This document shows positions 10,574 through 21,077 of a stretch of 64,000 nucleotides of DNA, piece by piece. A program made the translations under genes and the position numbers. Origin of the DNA: Planctellipticum variicoloris (GTDB taxonomy: Bacteria; Planctomycetota; Planctomycetia; Planctomycetales; Planctomycetaceae); the NCBI RefSeq assembly GCF_030622045.1, contig NZ_CP130886.1, positions 1,240,001 to 1,304,000 on the forward strand, in the 5' to 3' direction. The notes under the pieces were generated by a model. The model searched no databases and was not told where the DNA came from. It saw only the letters and a list, made by a program, of their open reading frames with translations. The first letter of the stretch is position 1; every line of letters begins with the position of its first letter.

Positions 10574-11449
10574 ATGAACCCCGCCCTCGCCGCCCGCCAT
10601 TCCGAGGCCCCGCCGCGGCATCGACAGTTGCCTGCTCCCGCGATCCATATTCGGCCTGCTCCCCCGGAACGACGACCGCGCTGCATCGTGTTTGACTTTG
10701 ACGGCACGCTGAGCCTGCTGCGGGCCGGCTGGGCCGACATCATGATTCCGCAAATGCTCGACGAGCTCCTGCCGCTACCCGGCACGACCGAAACGGCGGA
10801 CGAGCTGGAGCCGACGATTCGCGAGGCCATTCTCAACCACAACGGCCGGCCGACCGTTTACCAGATGATGTTTCTGGCCGACCAGGTCCGGCAGCGCGGC
10901 GGGGTTCCTCAGTCGGCGGAAGCTTATACGGCCGAGTTTGTTCGCCGTCTGACTCTGCAGAGCGAAACCCGGTGCGAAGCGATTCGTTCCGGGGCCGGGC
11001 GCCCGGACGACTACCTGGTTCCTGGGGCGCGCCAGTTGCTGGAAGCTTTCCGCGATCGGGGAGTGCCAATGACTCTGGCGAGCGGGACGGAGGAGATCGC
11101 CGTCCGTCGGGAGTCGGCACTGCTGCAGATTGACGAATTCTTTGAGGGTCGCATTCACGGTCCTTCGGACGAGAATCCGCATGCGTTTTCGAAGCTCGCG
11201 GTCATGGAGCGATTGAAGGCCGAGCACGGACTCCGGGGCGAAGAGCTGGCGGGGATCGGAGATGGAGCGGTCGAAATCGAGAGTCTGAAGTCGCTCGGCG
11301 GTCTCGCCGTCGGGATCGCCAGCGACGAACGCCATCGCAGCGGGGCGCTGGAAGGCTGGAAAGTGCCCCGGCTGCTGTCGGCGGGCGCCGATGCCGTGGT
11401 TGGCGACTACCGCGACCTGGAGTCGCTGCTGGCCTGGCTGGGCTGGTAG
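10574..11449 (+). CDS. HAD-superfamily hydrolase
   Basis: The 291-residue protein carries HAD motif I in VFDFDGTLS (nucleophile Asp41, acid/base Asp43), motif II in MTLASGT, a conserved Lys in AFSKLAVMERL, and a motif IV-like GIGDGAVEIE in which the usual second acid is Glu. It should dephosphorylate a small molecule. The cap inserted between motifs I and II is alpha-helical. The first ~35 residues are rich in Pro, His and Arg and look disordered; an internal start would be hidden, but ATG 10574 is the only good one. A TATACT sequence at 10529-10534 may be its -10 element. It lies 57 bases ahead of a PfkB-type sugar kinase, so the two may act on the same sugar phosphate, for example a heptose, but this is inference. 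Confidence 0.82.
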   Translation: MNPALAARHSEAPPRHRQLPAPAIHIRPAPPERRPRCIVFDFDGTLSLLRAGWADIMIPQMLDELLPLPGTTETADELEPTIREAILNHNGRPTVYQMMFLADQVRQRGGVPQSAEAYTAEFVRRLTLQSETRCEAIRSGAGRPDDYLVPGARQLLEAFRDRGVPMTLASGTEEIAVRRESALLQIDEFFEGRIHGPSDENPHAFSKLAVMERLKAEHGLRGEELAGIGDGAVEIESLKSLGGLAVGIASDERHRSGALEGWKVPRLLSAGADAVVGDYRDLESLLAWLGW

Positions 11450-11506
11450 AGCGGCGCGACGTCTGGGTCTGAGGCGGGCGTAGAGCATGCAACGGGGAAT
11501 GTCGGA

Positions 11507-12595
11507 ATGCAATTGCCGCGACTTGATGAACTGATTGCGAATTTCTCGCGTCTGCGAGTGGTGGTCGTCGGCGATTTCTCACTCGACAAGCTGCTGCATC
11601 TGGATCCGACGCTGGTCGAACGGAGCGAGAACAGCGGCCGGGTGGTCCATCAGGTCGTCGGCATTCGCACGAGCCCCAGCGCGGCGGGGACGGTGGTGAA
11701 CAACCTGGCCTCGCTGGGTGCGTGCGATCTGCACGTGTTCGGCGTGATCGGCGACGACGGCGAAGGCTACGAGCTCTGCCAGAACCTCCGCAAACTCCGG
11801 TGTACGACGGAGGGCCTGCTGCGCTTCCCGGACTACCGCACGCCTGCAGTCATCCGGCCCCTCGATCTGAGCAGCGACGGTTGGACCGGTCGGCATCCCC
11901 GGTATGACATCCGCAATCGGATTCCAATTCCCGAAGAAGCGATCGACCGGCTCAGTCGAAATCTGCTTGAAATCCTGCCCGCGGTTGATGCGGTCATCAT
12001 TATGGATCAGTCCGATCATCCCGACACCGGAGTCATCACTCCGCGGCTGCGAGAAGAGCTCTCTCGCCTGGCGCTGGCCTTTCCGAAGGTGGTCTTCTGG
12101 GCGGACAGCCGCCGGAATACGCGGCACTTTCGCAATATCATCGTCAAACCCAACGAATTCGAGGCGGTCGGGCGGTTTCGACCGATCGCCGGCGATGAAG
12201 TCCGACTGACGGACCTCAAGGCGGTGTTGCCCCGGCTGCGGAGTGAAACCGGCGCACCGGTCTTTATCACGTTTGGGGAAAAGGGAATTCTGGTCTCCGA
12301 TCCCACCGGTAAGCTGGTGCCGGGCATTCGCCTCCAGGGGATGCTTGATCCGACCGGCGCTGGGGATACGGCCACGGCGGGGATGGTTCTGGCCTCGGCG
12401 GCGGGAGCGACGACCGTCGAAACGGCATTGATGGGAAATCTGGTGGCGGCGACGACGATCAAGCAGATTGGCACGGCCGGAGTCGTGAGGCCCGACCAGT
12501 TGCGGGAAGGGCTCCAGCAATGGCAGGAACAGCATCCGCGCGGCGCTGTTGACCTCGACCAGTTGCAGGACATGACTGACATCGACATGAATTGA
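11507..12595 (+). CDS. PfkB/ribokinase-family carbohydrate kinase, RfaE domain I-like
   Basis: The 362-residue kinase opens with VVVVGDFSLDKLL and has the glycine-rich substrate loop in SPSAAGTVVNNLASLG. Further motifs are VKPNEFEA, a TFGEKG nucleotide segment and the PfkB signature DPTGAGDTATAG at 281-292 with catalytic Asp287. The overall plan resembles the kinase half of RfaE/HldE (heptose 7-phosphate kinase), but an unusual insertion around residues 110-140 and the absence of the nucleotidyltransferase half leave the substrate open. It is 57 bases downstream of the HAD hydrolase and 62 upstream of the rRNA methyltransferase, all on the plus strand, so co-transcription is likely. HldA-like kinase plus HAD phosphatase would suit a heptose pathway for surface polysaccharide. 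Confidence 0.85.
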   Translation: MQLPRLDELIANFSRLRVVVVGDFSLDKLLHLDPTLVERSENSGRVVHQVVGIRTSPSAAGTVVNNLASLGACDLHVFGVIGDDGEGYELCQNLRKLRCTTEGLLRFPDYRTPAVIRPLDLSSDGWTGRHPRYDIRNRIPIPEEAIDRLSRNLLEILPAVDAVIIMDQSDHPDTGVITPRLREELSRLALAFPKVVFWADSRRNTRHFRNIIVKPNEFEAVGRFRPIAGDEVRLTDLKAVLPRLRSETGAPVFITFGEKGILVSDPTGKLVPGIRLQGMLDPTGAGDTATAGMVLASAAGATTVETALMGNLVAATTIKQIGTAGVVRPDQLREGLQQWQEQHPRGAVDLDQLQDMTDIDMN

Positions 12596-12657
12596 GTTCC
12601 GCCGCGTTTCCTGTACGTCGATTTCGACGTTGATTCTTCAATTCGCGAAAGAGGTCC

Positions 12658-13854
12658 ATGTCTCTCCTGCGGCACCCCGCGACCGCCCCGGTCGCCCTGC
12701 GGCTCAGCCGGGATCTGGTCCGGACGATCAAACGAGGGCATCCCTGGGTCTACGCGGAGGCGCTTCGGCAGCTCCCGCCGGCCCCTGCGGGAACATCGGC
12801 CATACTGCTCGATCACCGCAAAGGCCAGGAGATCGCTCGGGGACTTTACGATCCGAAGAGCCCGCTGGCGCTGCGAATCTGCTCGACCGATGGCAAACCT
12901 CTGGACGATCGCTGGGCCGAACGTCGACTGACGCGGGCCCTGGCCTTGCGCGAGCGATTCATTCGCCCCGATACGACCGGGTATCGATTGGCGCACGGCG
13001 AAGGGGATGGGCTGCCCGGGCTGGCGATCGACCGTTACGATCGCGTCCTCGTTCAGAAATTCGACGGCCCGGGGCCGGAGGGCTTCTGGAATGCGGAGGA
13101 ACTGGCGGGGTGGCTTCGCGATCAGACAGGGGTCGACGCCGTGGTTGGTCGGCGGCGGGAACGCTCGGCGGCCGCGCGCGTGCTGGCGGGGGAGATGCGA
13201 AGCCCTGTCGTCCCATTTCTGGAGAATGGAATGCGGTTTACCGCCGACGTCGTTGCGGGCCAGAAGACCGGCTTCTTTCTCGACCAGCGCGACAATCGGG
13301 ATTTTCTGCGGGGGCTGGTTCGCGGGCAGTCGGTTCTGAACTTGTTTTCATACACGGGTGGCTTTTCGATCGCCGCCGGCGTTGGCGGGGCCTCGCAGGT
13401 CACCTCGGTCGATCTGGCGGCTCCCGCCGTCAAAGCCGCCGAGGACCACTGGGCGCTGAATGAGCTTCCTGCCGGCGCTCACGAGGCGGTTGCCGCGGAT
13501 GCGTTCGAGTACCTCGAAAAGGTGCGAATGGAGAAACGGCGGTGGGATGTGGTCGTAGTCGATCCTCCTTCGTTTGCGCCGTCGCAGGAGAGCGTCACGC
13601 GGGCGACGTCGGCCTACCAGAAGCTGTTCTCGGCAGCGATTCGCGTGACTGCGAACGGCGGTCTGCTGGCGGCGGCTTCGTGTTCCAGCCACATCAGCGA
13701 AGCCCACTTCATCGGTCTGTGCGAAGAGGCGGTCTCCGACGCCCGGCGGCAGGGGCGGGTGATTACCGTCCGGAGCCAGCCGTCGGATCACCCGTGGCCG
13801 CTGGCGCTTCCGGAATTCCGCTATCTGAAGTTCGTCGTGCTGCAGCTCAGTTGA
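12658..13854 (+). CDS. Class I SAM-dependent rRNA methyltransferase, RlmI family
   Basis: The 398-residue protein matches the RlmI/YccW plan. An N-terminal PUA-like domain (TIKRGHPWVYAEAL) is followed by an EEHEE-type domain with HGEGDGLPGLAIDRYD. The methyltransferase domain then shows GQKTGFFLDQRDNR, SAM motif NLFSYTGGFSIAA, the acidic SVDLAAPAV, and catalytic DPPSFAPSQ. These enzymes make 5-methylcytosine in 23S rRNA; the E. coli protein acts at C1962. Start ATG 12658 has GAAAGAGG seven bases upstream. The C-terminal LKFVVLQ is typical, so the gene is complete. The GGDEF gene ends 16 bases away on the opposite strand. Confidence 0.92.
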   Translation: MSLLRHPATAPVALRLSRDLVRTIKRGHPWVYAEALRQLPPAPAGTSAILLDHRKGQEIARGLYDPKSPLALRICSTDGKPLDDRWAERRLTRALALRERFIRPDTTGYRLAHGEGDGLPGLAIDRYDRVLVQKFDGPGPEGFWNAEELAGWLRDQTGVDAVVGRRRERSAAARVLAGEMRSPVVPFLENGMRFTADVVAGQKTGFFLDQRDNRDFLRGLVRGQSVLNLFSYTGGFSIAAGVGGASQVTSVDLAAPAVKAAEDHWALNELPAGAHEAVAADAFEYLEKVRMEKRRWDVVVVDPPSFAPSQESVTRATSAYQKLFSAAIRVTANGGLLAAASCSSHISEAHFIGLCEEAVSDARRQGRVITVRSQPSDHPWPLALPEFRYLKFVVLQLS

Positions 13855-13869
13855 ACGGAGGATGGTCCG

Positions 13870-14712
13870 CTACTGCACCGGCATGCCGAAGTCGCTGGTC
13901 TTGCCGCCCGACGCCGGTGCTTCTCGAAAGACGGTGCGGTTCTTGCCCGAACGCTTGGCGGAGTACATCGCGGAATCGACGCGTTGCAGGCAGTTCGCTG
14001 GATCGTGATCTCCGGGGGGAAAGGTCACCGCTCCTGCGCTGACCGTCACGCCCGGAAAGTCGTCCGCCAGTTCGAGACGAATGGTGGCCCAGACCCGTTC
14101 GAGGACCATTTCAGCCTCGGAGCGTCCGGCCTCGGAGAGAATCAGCACGAATTCGTCTCCCGCCAGGCGGCTGACGAGGTCGTAGATCCGGACCGAACGT
14201 CGAAACGCATCCGCCAGCCGCCGTAGCAGTTCGTCGCCGGCGTGATGTCCGTAGTGGTCGTTCAAGGTTTTGAAGCCGTCACAGTCGATCAGGACCAGCG
14301 TGAAGGGACGCTGGAAGCGCATCGAGCGGGCGATTTCCGCATCGAGCTGCTCCTCCAGTGCCTGCCGATTCGGGAGGTGCGTCAGCGGGTCGCAGCGGGC
14401 GAGTTCGCGTTCGCGCCGCAAAGCCACGGAAACCTGCCCGGACAGGATCGCGAGCACGAGCGCCCCGAGCGTTGCGGTCAGACCGTTCCAGGGATCGTTG
14501 ATATCGACGGCAACCGCCCTGGTGATGGCGAAGACCGTTACGATGGCCGCCGTCCAGGCGGATCCGGCATACCAGGCGCCGATGGCTGCGGAGACGCACC
14601 AGCCGGCGGCGGCAACGTCTCGCGGGACCCCGGAAGTCTCCAGACCGACCAGCCCCGCCAGTGCGGCGCCGATCGCAAGAATTCCGCGGAAGGTGCGTTG
14701 CTTGAGAATCAT
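13870..14712 (-). CDS. Membrane GGDEF protein (probable diguanylate cyclase)
   Basis: The 280-residue protein has four short hydrophobic helices in its first ~95 residues, then a GGDEF domain from about residue 100. It should make cyclic di-GMP from two GTP. The signature is AGDEF at 184-188; Ala for the first Gly is tolerated in several active cyclases. An inhibitory I-site RxxD is present as RIYD at 175-178, exactly five residues before AGDEF, so product feedback is expected. Supporting motifs are DPLTHLPNR, LIDCDGFKTLND and AMYSAKRSGKNR. No sensory domain other than the membrane part is seen. It is the last gene of a minus-strand set with the two hypothetical genes above it, 182 bases from the nearer one, so it may have its own promoter. 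Confidence 0.88.
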   Translation of the reverse strand: MILKQRTFRGILAIGAALAGLVGLETSGVPRDVAAAGWCVSAAIGAWYAGSAWTAAIVTVFAITRAVAVDINDPWNGLTATLGALVLAILSGQVSVALRRERELARCDPLTHLPNRQALEEQLDAEIARSMRFQRPFTLVLIDCDGFKTLNDHYGHHAGDELLRRLADAFRRSVRIYDLVSRLAGDEFVLILSEAGRSEAEMVLERVWATIRLELADDFPGVTVSAGAVTFPPGDHDPANCLQRVDSAMYSAKRSGKNRTVFREAPASGGKTSDFGMPVQ

Positions 14713-14894
14713 GAAGCCTCAGTCTGCCTGCAACTGCGTTGGATTCACTGCGACCGGCGATAATGAAACACGCCGACGAATTCAACATCCTCGCCAGTCG
14801 CCCAACCTCGCTATTTTCGCAAGTCGTCGGGCCGAACGCCATCTCAGAATCTGGTGGAAAGCAGATCGCCGAGGGTCGATAGGGCCAGCCGTCA

Positions 14895-15374
14895 TCACGG
14901 ATTCAGGATCTGTTCCAGCTCGCGAACGGCAGAGATTGTCGCAGGGTAGCCGATTGGACGAACCTTGGAACCTTCGCGCAGGTCCGGGCCGTCAAAGGCC
15001 GGCGGATTCGGGAGGACTCCGCCCGTCAACCGAAAGTCGGCCTTGCCGATCCGCGTCAACGGCAGCAGAACCGGACCTTCTTGCGGAACGCCCTGGAAAG
15101 GGAGTTCTCGAATCGTGATCTCGCGCGGAATCATCGGACGTTTCCAGACGCGATCCACCCCGAGGCGCCCTCGCGGAAAATCGAGCCAGCGTCCTTCGAC
15201 CACGACATCGGCGGCGAGAATCTGCGCTCGGTTGAGCGCTACGGGGTTGGCCGTCTCCACCGCCAGGCCGGCGAGCCACGCGATCCAGCCGATCACGCAC
15301 ACAGCCAGAATCGCTCGCAGCCAGACGGGAGCACTGCTCGCCGGACGATTCGACTCCGGCGTCGATTCCGTCAC
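14895..15374 (-). CDS. Hypothetical membrane-anchored protein
   Basis: I do not recognise a family. The 159-residue protein has a Pro/Ser-rich cytoplasmic start, one transmembrane helix at about residues 18-42 ([20 protein letters not shown]) and an extracytoplasmic part of mixed beta character without cysteines or catalytic motifs. Its ATG overlaps the stop of the Minf_1886 gene by 4 bases, so the two are translationally coupled and probably act together. Third-position GC bias is like that of its neighbours, supporting it as a true gene. Confidence 0.7.
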   Translation of the reverse strand: MTESTPESNRPASSAPVWLRAILAVCVIGWIAWLAGLAVETANPVALNRAQILAADVVVEGRWLDFPRGRLGVDRVWKRPMIPREITIRELPFQGVPQEGPVLLPLTRIGKADFRLTGGVLPNPPAFDGPDLREGSKVRPIGYPATISAVRELEQILNP

Positions 15375-15769
15375 GACTTGAAGGCCTTGGAGACGTCGAG
15401 CTGATAGTTGCGCTGGAAGGCGTCCTCGAAGTCATAGACGCCGCAGAAGTCCGCGAGCTGATCGCGTTCGGTTTTGCGCATGTCGCCGCGTTCGATGAGT
15501 TCGAACACGATCCGTCCGAAGTCGTCGGTGCTGGTCACGCCCCAGGAGCGAAACACGACCGGAGCCATCATGCCGAACTGCTTGAGACCGAGAATCCGGA
15601 CGCCGTCGAGCAATTCGGGACCGGAGATGTGAGCAGAGTCATCGTCAGACTCGCCCGAGCCGATCCGCCCCAGTTCATCCTGAGCCACGCGCAGCGCCTC
15701 TGAAATAAACAGGTACGCCTGCGGGGCGTACTTCAGTCGCATACGGGGAGTACGTTTTGTGATGCTCAT
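15371..15769 (-). CDS. Minf_1886-family protein (TIGR04138), function unknown
   Basis: The 132-residue protein matches, from memory of the family, the TIGR04138/Minf_1886 proteins of Planctomycetes and Verrucomicrobia. Its features are [17 protein letters not shown] at the N-terminus, [19 protein letters not shown] in the middle and [12 protein letters not shown] at the end. It is all soluble, mostly helical, with no known enzymatic motif. Start ATG 15769 was chosen because family members begin close to the YAPQAY segment; a longer frame reaching 15847 adds unrelated residues. It is translationally coupled to the membrane protein downstream (4-base overlap). Confidence 0.82.
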   Translation of the reverse strand: MSITKRTPRMRLKYAPQAYLFISEALRVAQDELGRIGSGESDDDSAHISGPELLDGVRILGLKQFGMMAPVVFRSWGVTSTDDFGRIVFELIERGDMRKTERDQLADFCGVYDFEDAFQRNYQLDVSKAFKS

Positions 15770-16126
15770 GTCGTCTGGACAGATACCACCGCCGTTGACG
15801 AAACTTCGGACCTGGCAGTTCCGCGCGTCACGGCCGGTTTGACGCACGGAGACTCGCGAGACCCGCTCAGAAGAATCGATGAAGATTCTTCACCCAAGTC
15901 GACTATACACCGCATTCCCAATCGAGCGGAAGGGAACTTGCCCTCCGGGAACCGGAAGTCTGGCGGTGGAAACGAATCAGCCGATTCCTACCGGTGGACA
16001 GGCTTTCCAGCGAATCGGACGCCAGCGGCAGATTTGGCAGTCGGCGTCGGCGCGGATACACTGGCAGTTTCCCCCACCGGTCGCCCGCGGACCGGCCGTT
16101 TTGTTTCCGGTCATTGGAAAACGACA
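15770..16126. other. Divergent intergenic region between Minf_1886 gene and guaA
   Basis: It holds a small hairpin, GAAGAATC at 15870-15877 and GATTCTTC at 15884-15891, followed by TATACA at 15905-15910, which may be a -10 element for guaA without a good -35. The guaA frame is open through here, but its translation does not resemble GMP synthase, so it is treated as leader. I see no riboswitch fold. Confidence 0.45.
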
Positions 16127-17719
<1,593 letters not shown>

Positions 17720-17759
17720 GAGAGCCAAGGGCTCAGTGCCAAGAGCCAAGTGAAAGAAA

Positions 17760-17796
17760 GAGAGCCGGGCGACAACCACCGCCCGGCTCTTGTCTG
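17760..17796 (+). terminator. Likely intrinsic terminator of guaA
   Basis: The stem AGAGCCGGGCG pairs with GCCCGGCTCT around a short loop and is followed by TGTCTGT. It begins 40 bases after the guaA stop. A near-identical hairpin recurs at 17975-18006 on the other side of the palindromic element. Confidence 0.75.
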
Positions 17797-17798
17797 TC

Positions 17799-17938
17799 CC
17801 TCGTTCCCAGGCTCCCGCCTGGGAACGCCCTCTCCCGAGGCTCCGCCTCGTCTGCCATCCCACCGCCAACGAGGCACCAGCTAGGAGGACGCGGAGCGTC
17901 CGAAGACGGCATTCCCAGGCGGAGCCTGGGAACGAGGG
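17799..17938. repeat. Dispersed palindromic element, family 1 copy B
   Basis: This is the better-preserved copy of the element at 8071-8197, in the same orientation. Its ends CCTCGTTCCCAGGCTCC and GGAGCCTGGGAACGAGG are inverted repeats. Internal hairpins CGAGGCTCCGCCTCG and GGACGCGGAGCGTCC lie between them. Size, nested hairpins and inverted ends fit a non-autonomous MITE/REPIN-type repeat; no gene lies inside. Confidence 0.88.
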
Positions 17939-17974
17939 GAATAGCGGTGGAGTTGAGAGTTGAAAGTCAGAAAA

Positions 17975-18012
17975 GAGAGCCGGGCGGCAATCACCGCCCG
18001 GCTCTTCTCTTG
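17975..18012. terminator. Second copy of the guaA-type hairpin, between guaA and ychF
   Basis: The stem GAGCCGGGCGG pairs with CCGCCCGGCTC; TTCTCTTGTCTTC follows on the plus strand and TTTTCTGAC on the minus strand. It lies 40-80 bases beyond the ychF stop on the opposite strand, so it can end ychF transcripts as well as leftover guaA read-through. Confidence 0.65.
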
Positions 18013-18052
18013 TCTTCACTAGCCACCAACCACTGCCCACTAGCCACTTCTT

Positions 18053-19144
18053 CTACACATTGAACAGGAAGTGGCAGATATCCCCGTCCTGCATGACGTA
18101 AGTCTTGCCTTCGACTCGGAGCTTGCCGGCGGCGCGGATCTCCTTTTCGCTGCGGTACTTTTCCAGGTCGTCGAGCGTGTAGACCTCGGCCCGGATGAAG
18201 CCCCGTTCGAAGTCGGTGTGGATCACCCCGGCGGCCTGCGGCGCGGTGGCGCCGATCGGAATCGTCCAGGCGCGGACTTCTTTCTCCCCGGCGGTAAAGT
18301 AGCTGTGGTAGCCCAGCACCCGGTAAGCCTCGCGGGCCAGGGACGCCAGCGCCGGTTCTTTCAGGCCGACGGACGCCAGCATTTCGGCCCGGTCGGTTTC
18401 ATCGAGCTCGGCGATTTCGGCTTCGAGCTTCGCACAGACGGGGACGACTGAGGCCCCGACCTTCGCGGCGAACTCCCGCACCTGCTGCACCAGCGGGCCC
18501 TGGCCTTCGAGGTCGGTTTCGTCGACGTTGGCGACGTAGAGAATCGGCTTGGCGGTCATCAGTCCGAAGCTGGAGACGATTTTAGCTTCGTCTCCCTCGA
18601 AGGTCATTTTCCGGAGGGGTTCGTCCGTCTGCAGGTGCGCCATGCACTTCTTGATGACGTCGACGCGGAGCTTGGCTTCCTTGTCGCCGGTCCGGGCGGA
18701 GCGTTCGGCTTTCGGGAGAGAATTGTCGAGGGTCTGCATGTCGGCGAGCATCAGCTCGATTTCGATGACTTCAATGTCCGAGACCGGGTTGACCGATCCG
18801 GAAACGTGGATCACGTCGGGATCGTCGAAGCAGCGGACCACCTGCAGGATGGCGTCGACTTCGCGAATGTGGCTGAGAAACTTGTTCCCCAGCCCCTGTC
18901 CTTCGCTGGCTCCTTTCACAATGCCGGCGATATCGACCAGCTTGATCGCGGCGGGAACCAGCACTTTGGGGACGATGATCTGGCTGATCCGCCGGAGCCG
19001 GTCGTCGGGGACGCTGACGACCCCTTCATTCGGCTCGATGGTGCAGAACGGGTAATTCGCGCTCTGGGCGGATTTGGAGCTGGTGAGTGCGTTGAACAAG
19101 GTGCTTTTGCCCACGTTGGGCAAACCGACGATACCGGCTTCCAT
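18053..19144 (-). CDS. ychF: Redox-regulated ATPase YchF (Obg-family P-loop protein)
   Basis: The 363-residue protein binds and hydrolyses ATP, associates with ribosomes and takes part in stress responses in other bacteria. G1 is GLPNVGKST at residues 7-15, switch I lies around [12 protein letters not shown], and G3 is [19 protein letters not shown]. The usual NKxD is replaced by NVDE, the known reason YchF prefers ATP over GTP. The C-terminal TGS-like domain ends the protein ([18 protein letters not shown]...). Length matches the family exactly and ATG 19144 opens with the usual [12 protein letters not shown]. Its end faces guaA across a repeat and terminator island. Confidence 0.97.
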   Translation of the reverse strand: MEAGIVGLPNVGKSTLFNALTSSKSAQSANYPFCTIEPNEGVVSVPDDRLRRISQIIVPKVLVPAAIKLVDIAGIVKGASEGQGLGNKFLSHIREVDAILQVVRCFDDPDVIHVSGSVNPVSDIEVIEIELMLADMQTLDNSLPKAERSARTGDKEAKLRVDVIKKCMAHLQTDEPLRKMTFEGDEAKIVSSFGLMTAKPILYVANVDETDLEGQGPLVQQVREFAAKVGASVVPVCAKLEAEIAELDETDRAEMLASVGLKEPALASLAREAYRVLGYHSYFTAGEKEVRAWTIPIGATAPQAAGVIHTDFERGFIRAEVYTLDDLEKYRSEKEIRAAGKLRVEGKTYVMQDGDICHFLFNV

Positions 19145-19308
19145 AATGCCGCGACTGCCTTACCACGAGAAATAGACGGAACCTGCGGGCGCACCGCCCC
19201 TTGCGGAGACGACGTCCCGAAGGGGAATGTGATAACACACGCCCCCCGCAAAGTCACGCCGGAGGGAGGATCCGCGGGGGGAGTCCCGGATTCCGGAATA
19301 AGGCAGGA

Positions 19309-19489
19309 CCACGAATGTCACGAATCGACGCGAATGAAGAAAACGAGTCAAGAGGGCAACCGCGGAGGACACGGAAGGCACTGAAAAAGACCGAACGAAA
19401 TCGTTCTTGTTTCCGTTTCTCCGTGTCTTTCGTGCCCTCCGTGGTTCCCTTCTTCAATTATTCGTGCGCATTGGTGTCATTCGTGGTTG
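19309..19489. repeat. Long imperfect palindrome of 'accacgaatg' type
   Basis: The left arm runs ACCACGAATGTCACGAAT then AACCGCGGAGGACACGGA. The right arm is the inverse: TCCGTGTCTTTCGTGCC, CTCCGTGGTT, then TCATTCGTGGTT. The ~180-base unit fills half of the 383-base gap between ychF and the AAA ATPase gene. No coding frame is credible here. A related phrase occurs inside the ABC permease gene at about 21650-21675. Confidence 0.75.
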
Positions 19490-19527
19490 AATCTTCGTGG
19501 AACCTGGAGACTTGGCTTCCGCTGCGA

Positions 19528-20958
19528 CTACTCGCGCGGCGCAAAGCCCGCCAGTCGTCGCGTCAGTTCGCCGTCTCCTGACGTCATTTCGTGCAGGGCG
19601 TCCAGAAAGTGGCGGTCGGTGAGGATGGTGGGAGCTTCCTCATCCTCGATCTGTTCCACCGCAATCAACGCCGCCTTCCGGACCAGTTCCTTGATAAACG
19701 CCGGGCTGGCGCCGTCGGTTTTCCGCAGCACCGTCTCCCAGTCGTCGATCGCCAGGGTTGAACGGCCGCGGTAGAGCTCGATCAGCCGCTTCCGGCAGTC
19801 GTGATCGGGCAGGGGGAAGTGGATCGCCTGGTCGATCCGGCCAGGGCGATTGGCGAGAGCGGGCTCGATCTGGTCGGGCTGATTGGTCGTTAGCAGAAAC
19901 AGGACTTCCGCGTCGGAATCGAGGCCGTCCATCTCGTTCATGAGCTGGTGCAGCGCCGTGGTCTGAAAGCTCTGGTCCCGGCGGGTAGCGATCAGATCGA
20001 CGTCTTCCAGGATCAGCATGGCCGGCGAAAGGGAGCGGGCCAGCGAACAGGATTCCTTAATGTTCCAGAGCTGTTCGCCGGTCACCAGAAAGACGGTGAC
20101 GTCTTTCAGCGAATGGGTCAGCCAGCAGGCGGTCCGGGTCTTGCCGGTGCCGGGCGGGCCGTGGAACAGCAGTCCCCGTTTGACGGAGTGCCCTTCCCGC
20201 TTGAGGCGCGGCGCGTGGCGGAAGAAGCCGACGGTGTTCCGCTGAATCATCGTCATCGTCGCCTGGGGCAGGATGATGGCCTCGCCGGAGACCGCGGGCA
20301 AGCGGTGAAAGCGGACCTGCCCCCAGCCGGAGTGATCCGAGTAGTCGTCGTCGCTGTGCTGTTTGCTCTCGATGGAGATCACCCGGCCGCGATAGATACT
20401 GTGCTGCCGGACCAGCCGGCGGAGCGTATCGAGGCACTCCCCCGCCAGTTCTCGCGTCGCGGCCATGACGTTGAGCGTTGGAGCGGGAACGCCGTAGTTG
20501 TAAACGCCGGACAGCAGAATGGCGTAGCGCTGCTCGCCGGCGGCGAGCAGGTAGAGCGGATTGGTGAGGCAGTCCTCGTGGACATCGACGTCGATGTCCA
20601 CCTGCCGGTAGGAGGGGGCCTGAGGGGCCAGATCGGTCGCTTGCAGCGGCTTGGCGTTGACCGAGAGGACCTCCAGCGTCCCCCCGAACTGCTGCGCATA
20701 GGCTTCGATAGCCCGCCGCACGTTGGGGAGATCGAGCGCCGAGAACGAACGACCGACGACGGGAAGCTGCCGGTAGCGCGGGCCGCCGAAGTGCCAGGCC
20801 AGCCGCCGGCGAATGCGGCTGTTCCGCCAGCCGACGACGGCCACGGCGGTCAGGCCGATCATCACGGCGGATCCGACGATGACTGCCAGGACGATGTCAG
20901 GAAACGGGTCGCCGGGGCGGGCGAGGACCAACGGTAACTCAACGGCAGCAATCGTCAT
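19528..20958 (-). CDS. Membrane-anchored BCS1-like AAA ATPase
   Basis: The 476-residue protein has one N-terminal transmembrane helix at about residues 21-44, a middle region without a recognised fold (about 60-235), and a C-terminal AAA module. Walker A is GPPGTGKT at 267-274, Walker B LILEDVD at 315-321, sensor 1 LLTTN, and the arginine-finger region ANRPGRID. One N-terminal helix, a unique middle domain and a C-terminal AAA module is the plan of mitochondrial BCS1 and its bacterial relatives, which move or remodel folded proteins at membranes. The bacterial role is unknown. Its start lies 119 bases from the start of the divergent ABC-2 permease gene, so the two may share regulation. Confidence 0.8.
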   Translation of the reverse strand: MTIAAVELPLVLARPGDPFPDIVLAVIVGSAVMIGLTAVAVVGWRNSRIRRRLAWHFGGPRYRQLPVVGRSFSALDLPNVRRAIEAYAQQFGGTLEVLSVNAKPLQATDLAPQAPSYRQVDIDVDVHEDCLTNPLYLLAAGEQRYAILLSGVYNYGVPAPTLNVMAATRELAGECLDTLRRLVRQHSIYRGRVISIESKQHSDDDYSDHSGWGQVRFHRLPAVSGEAIILPQATMTMIQRNTVGFFRHAPRLKREGHSVKRGLLFHGPPGTGKTRTACWLTHSLKDVTVFLVTGEQLWNIKESCSLARSLSPAMLILEDVDLIATRRDQSFQTTALHQLMNEMDGLDSDAEVLFLLTTNQPDQIEPALANRPGRIDQAIHFPLPDHDCRKRLIELYRGRSTLAIDDWETVLRKTDGASPAFIKELVRKAALIAVEQIEDEEAPTILTDRHFLDALHEMTSGDGELTRRLAGFAPRE

Positions 20959-21077
20959 CAGCGAAATCCTCCACAGGCAGAGAGACTCGTCGGGGAGTCC
21001 GGTTCGCGCGATGGGTCAACCTACCGGTTCCGACGGGGACTCGGTAGTCTTTGCCATCCGGAACGGAGACCTGCACG

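Noticed and set aside
15839-16126. N-terminal extension of guaA
   Set aside because: The frame is open, but the 96 extra residues do not resemble GMP synthase, and GTG 16127 gives the normal length.
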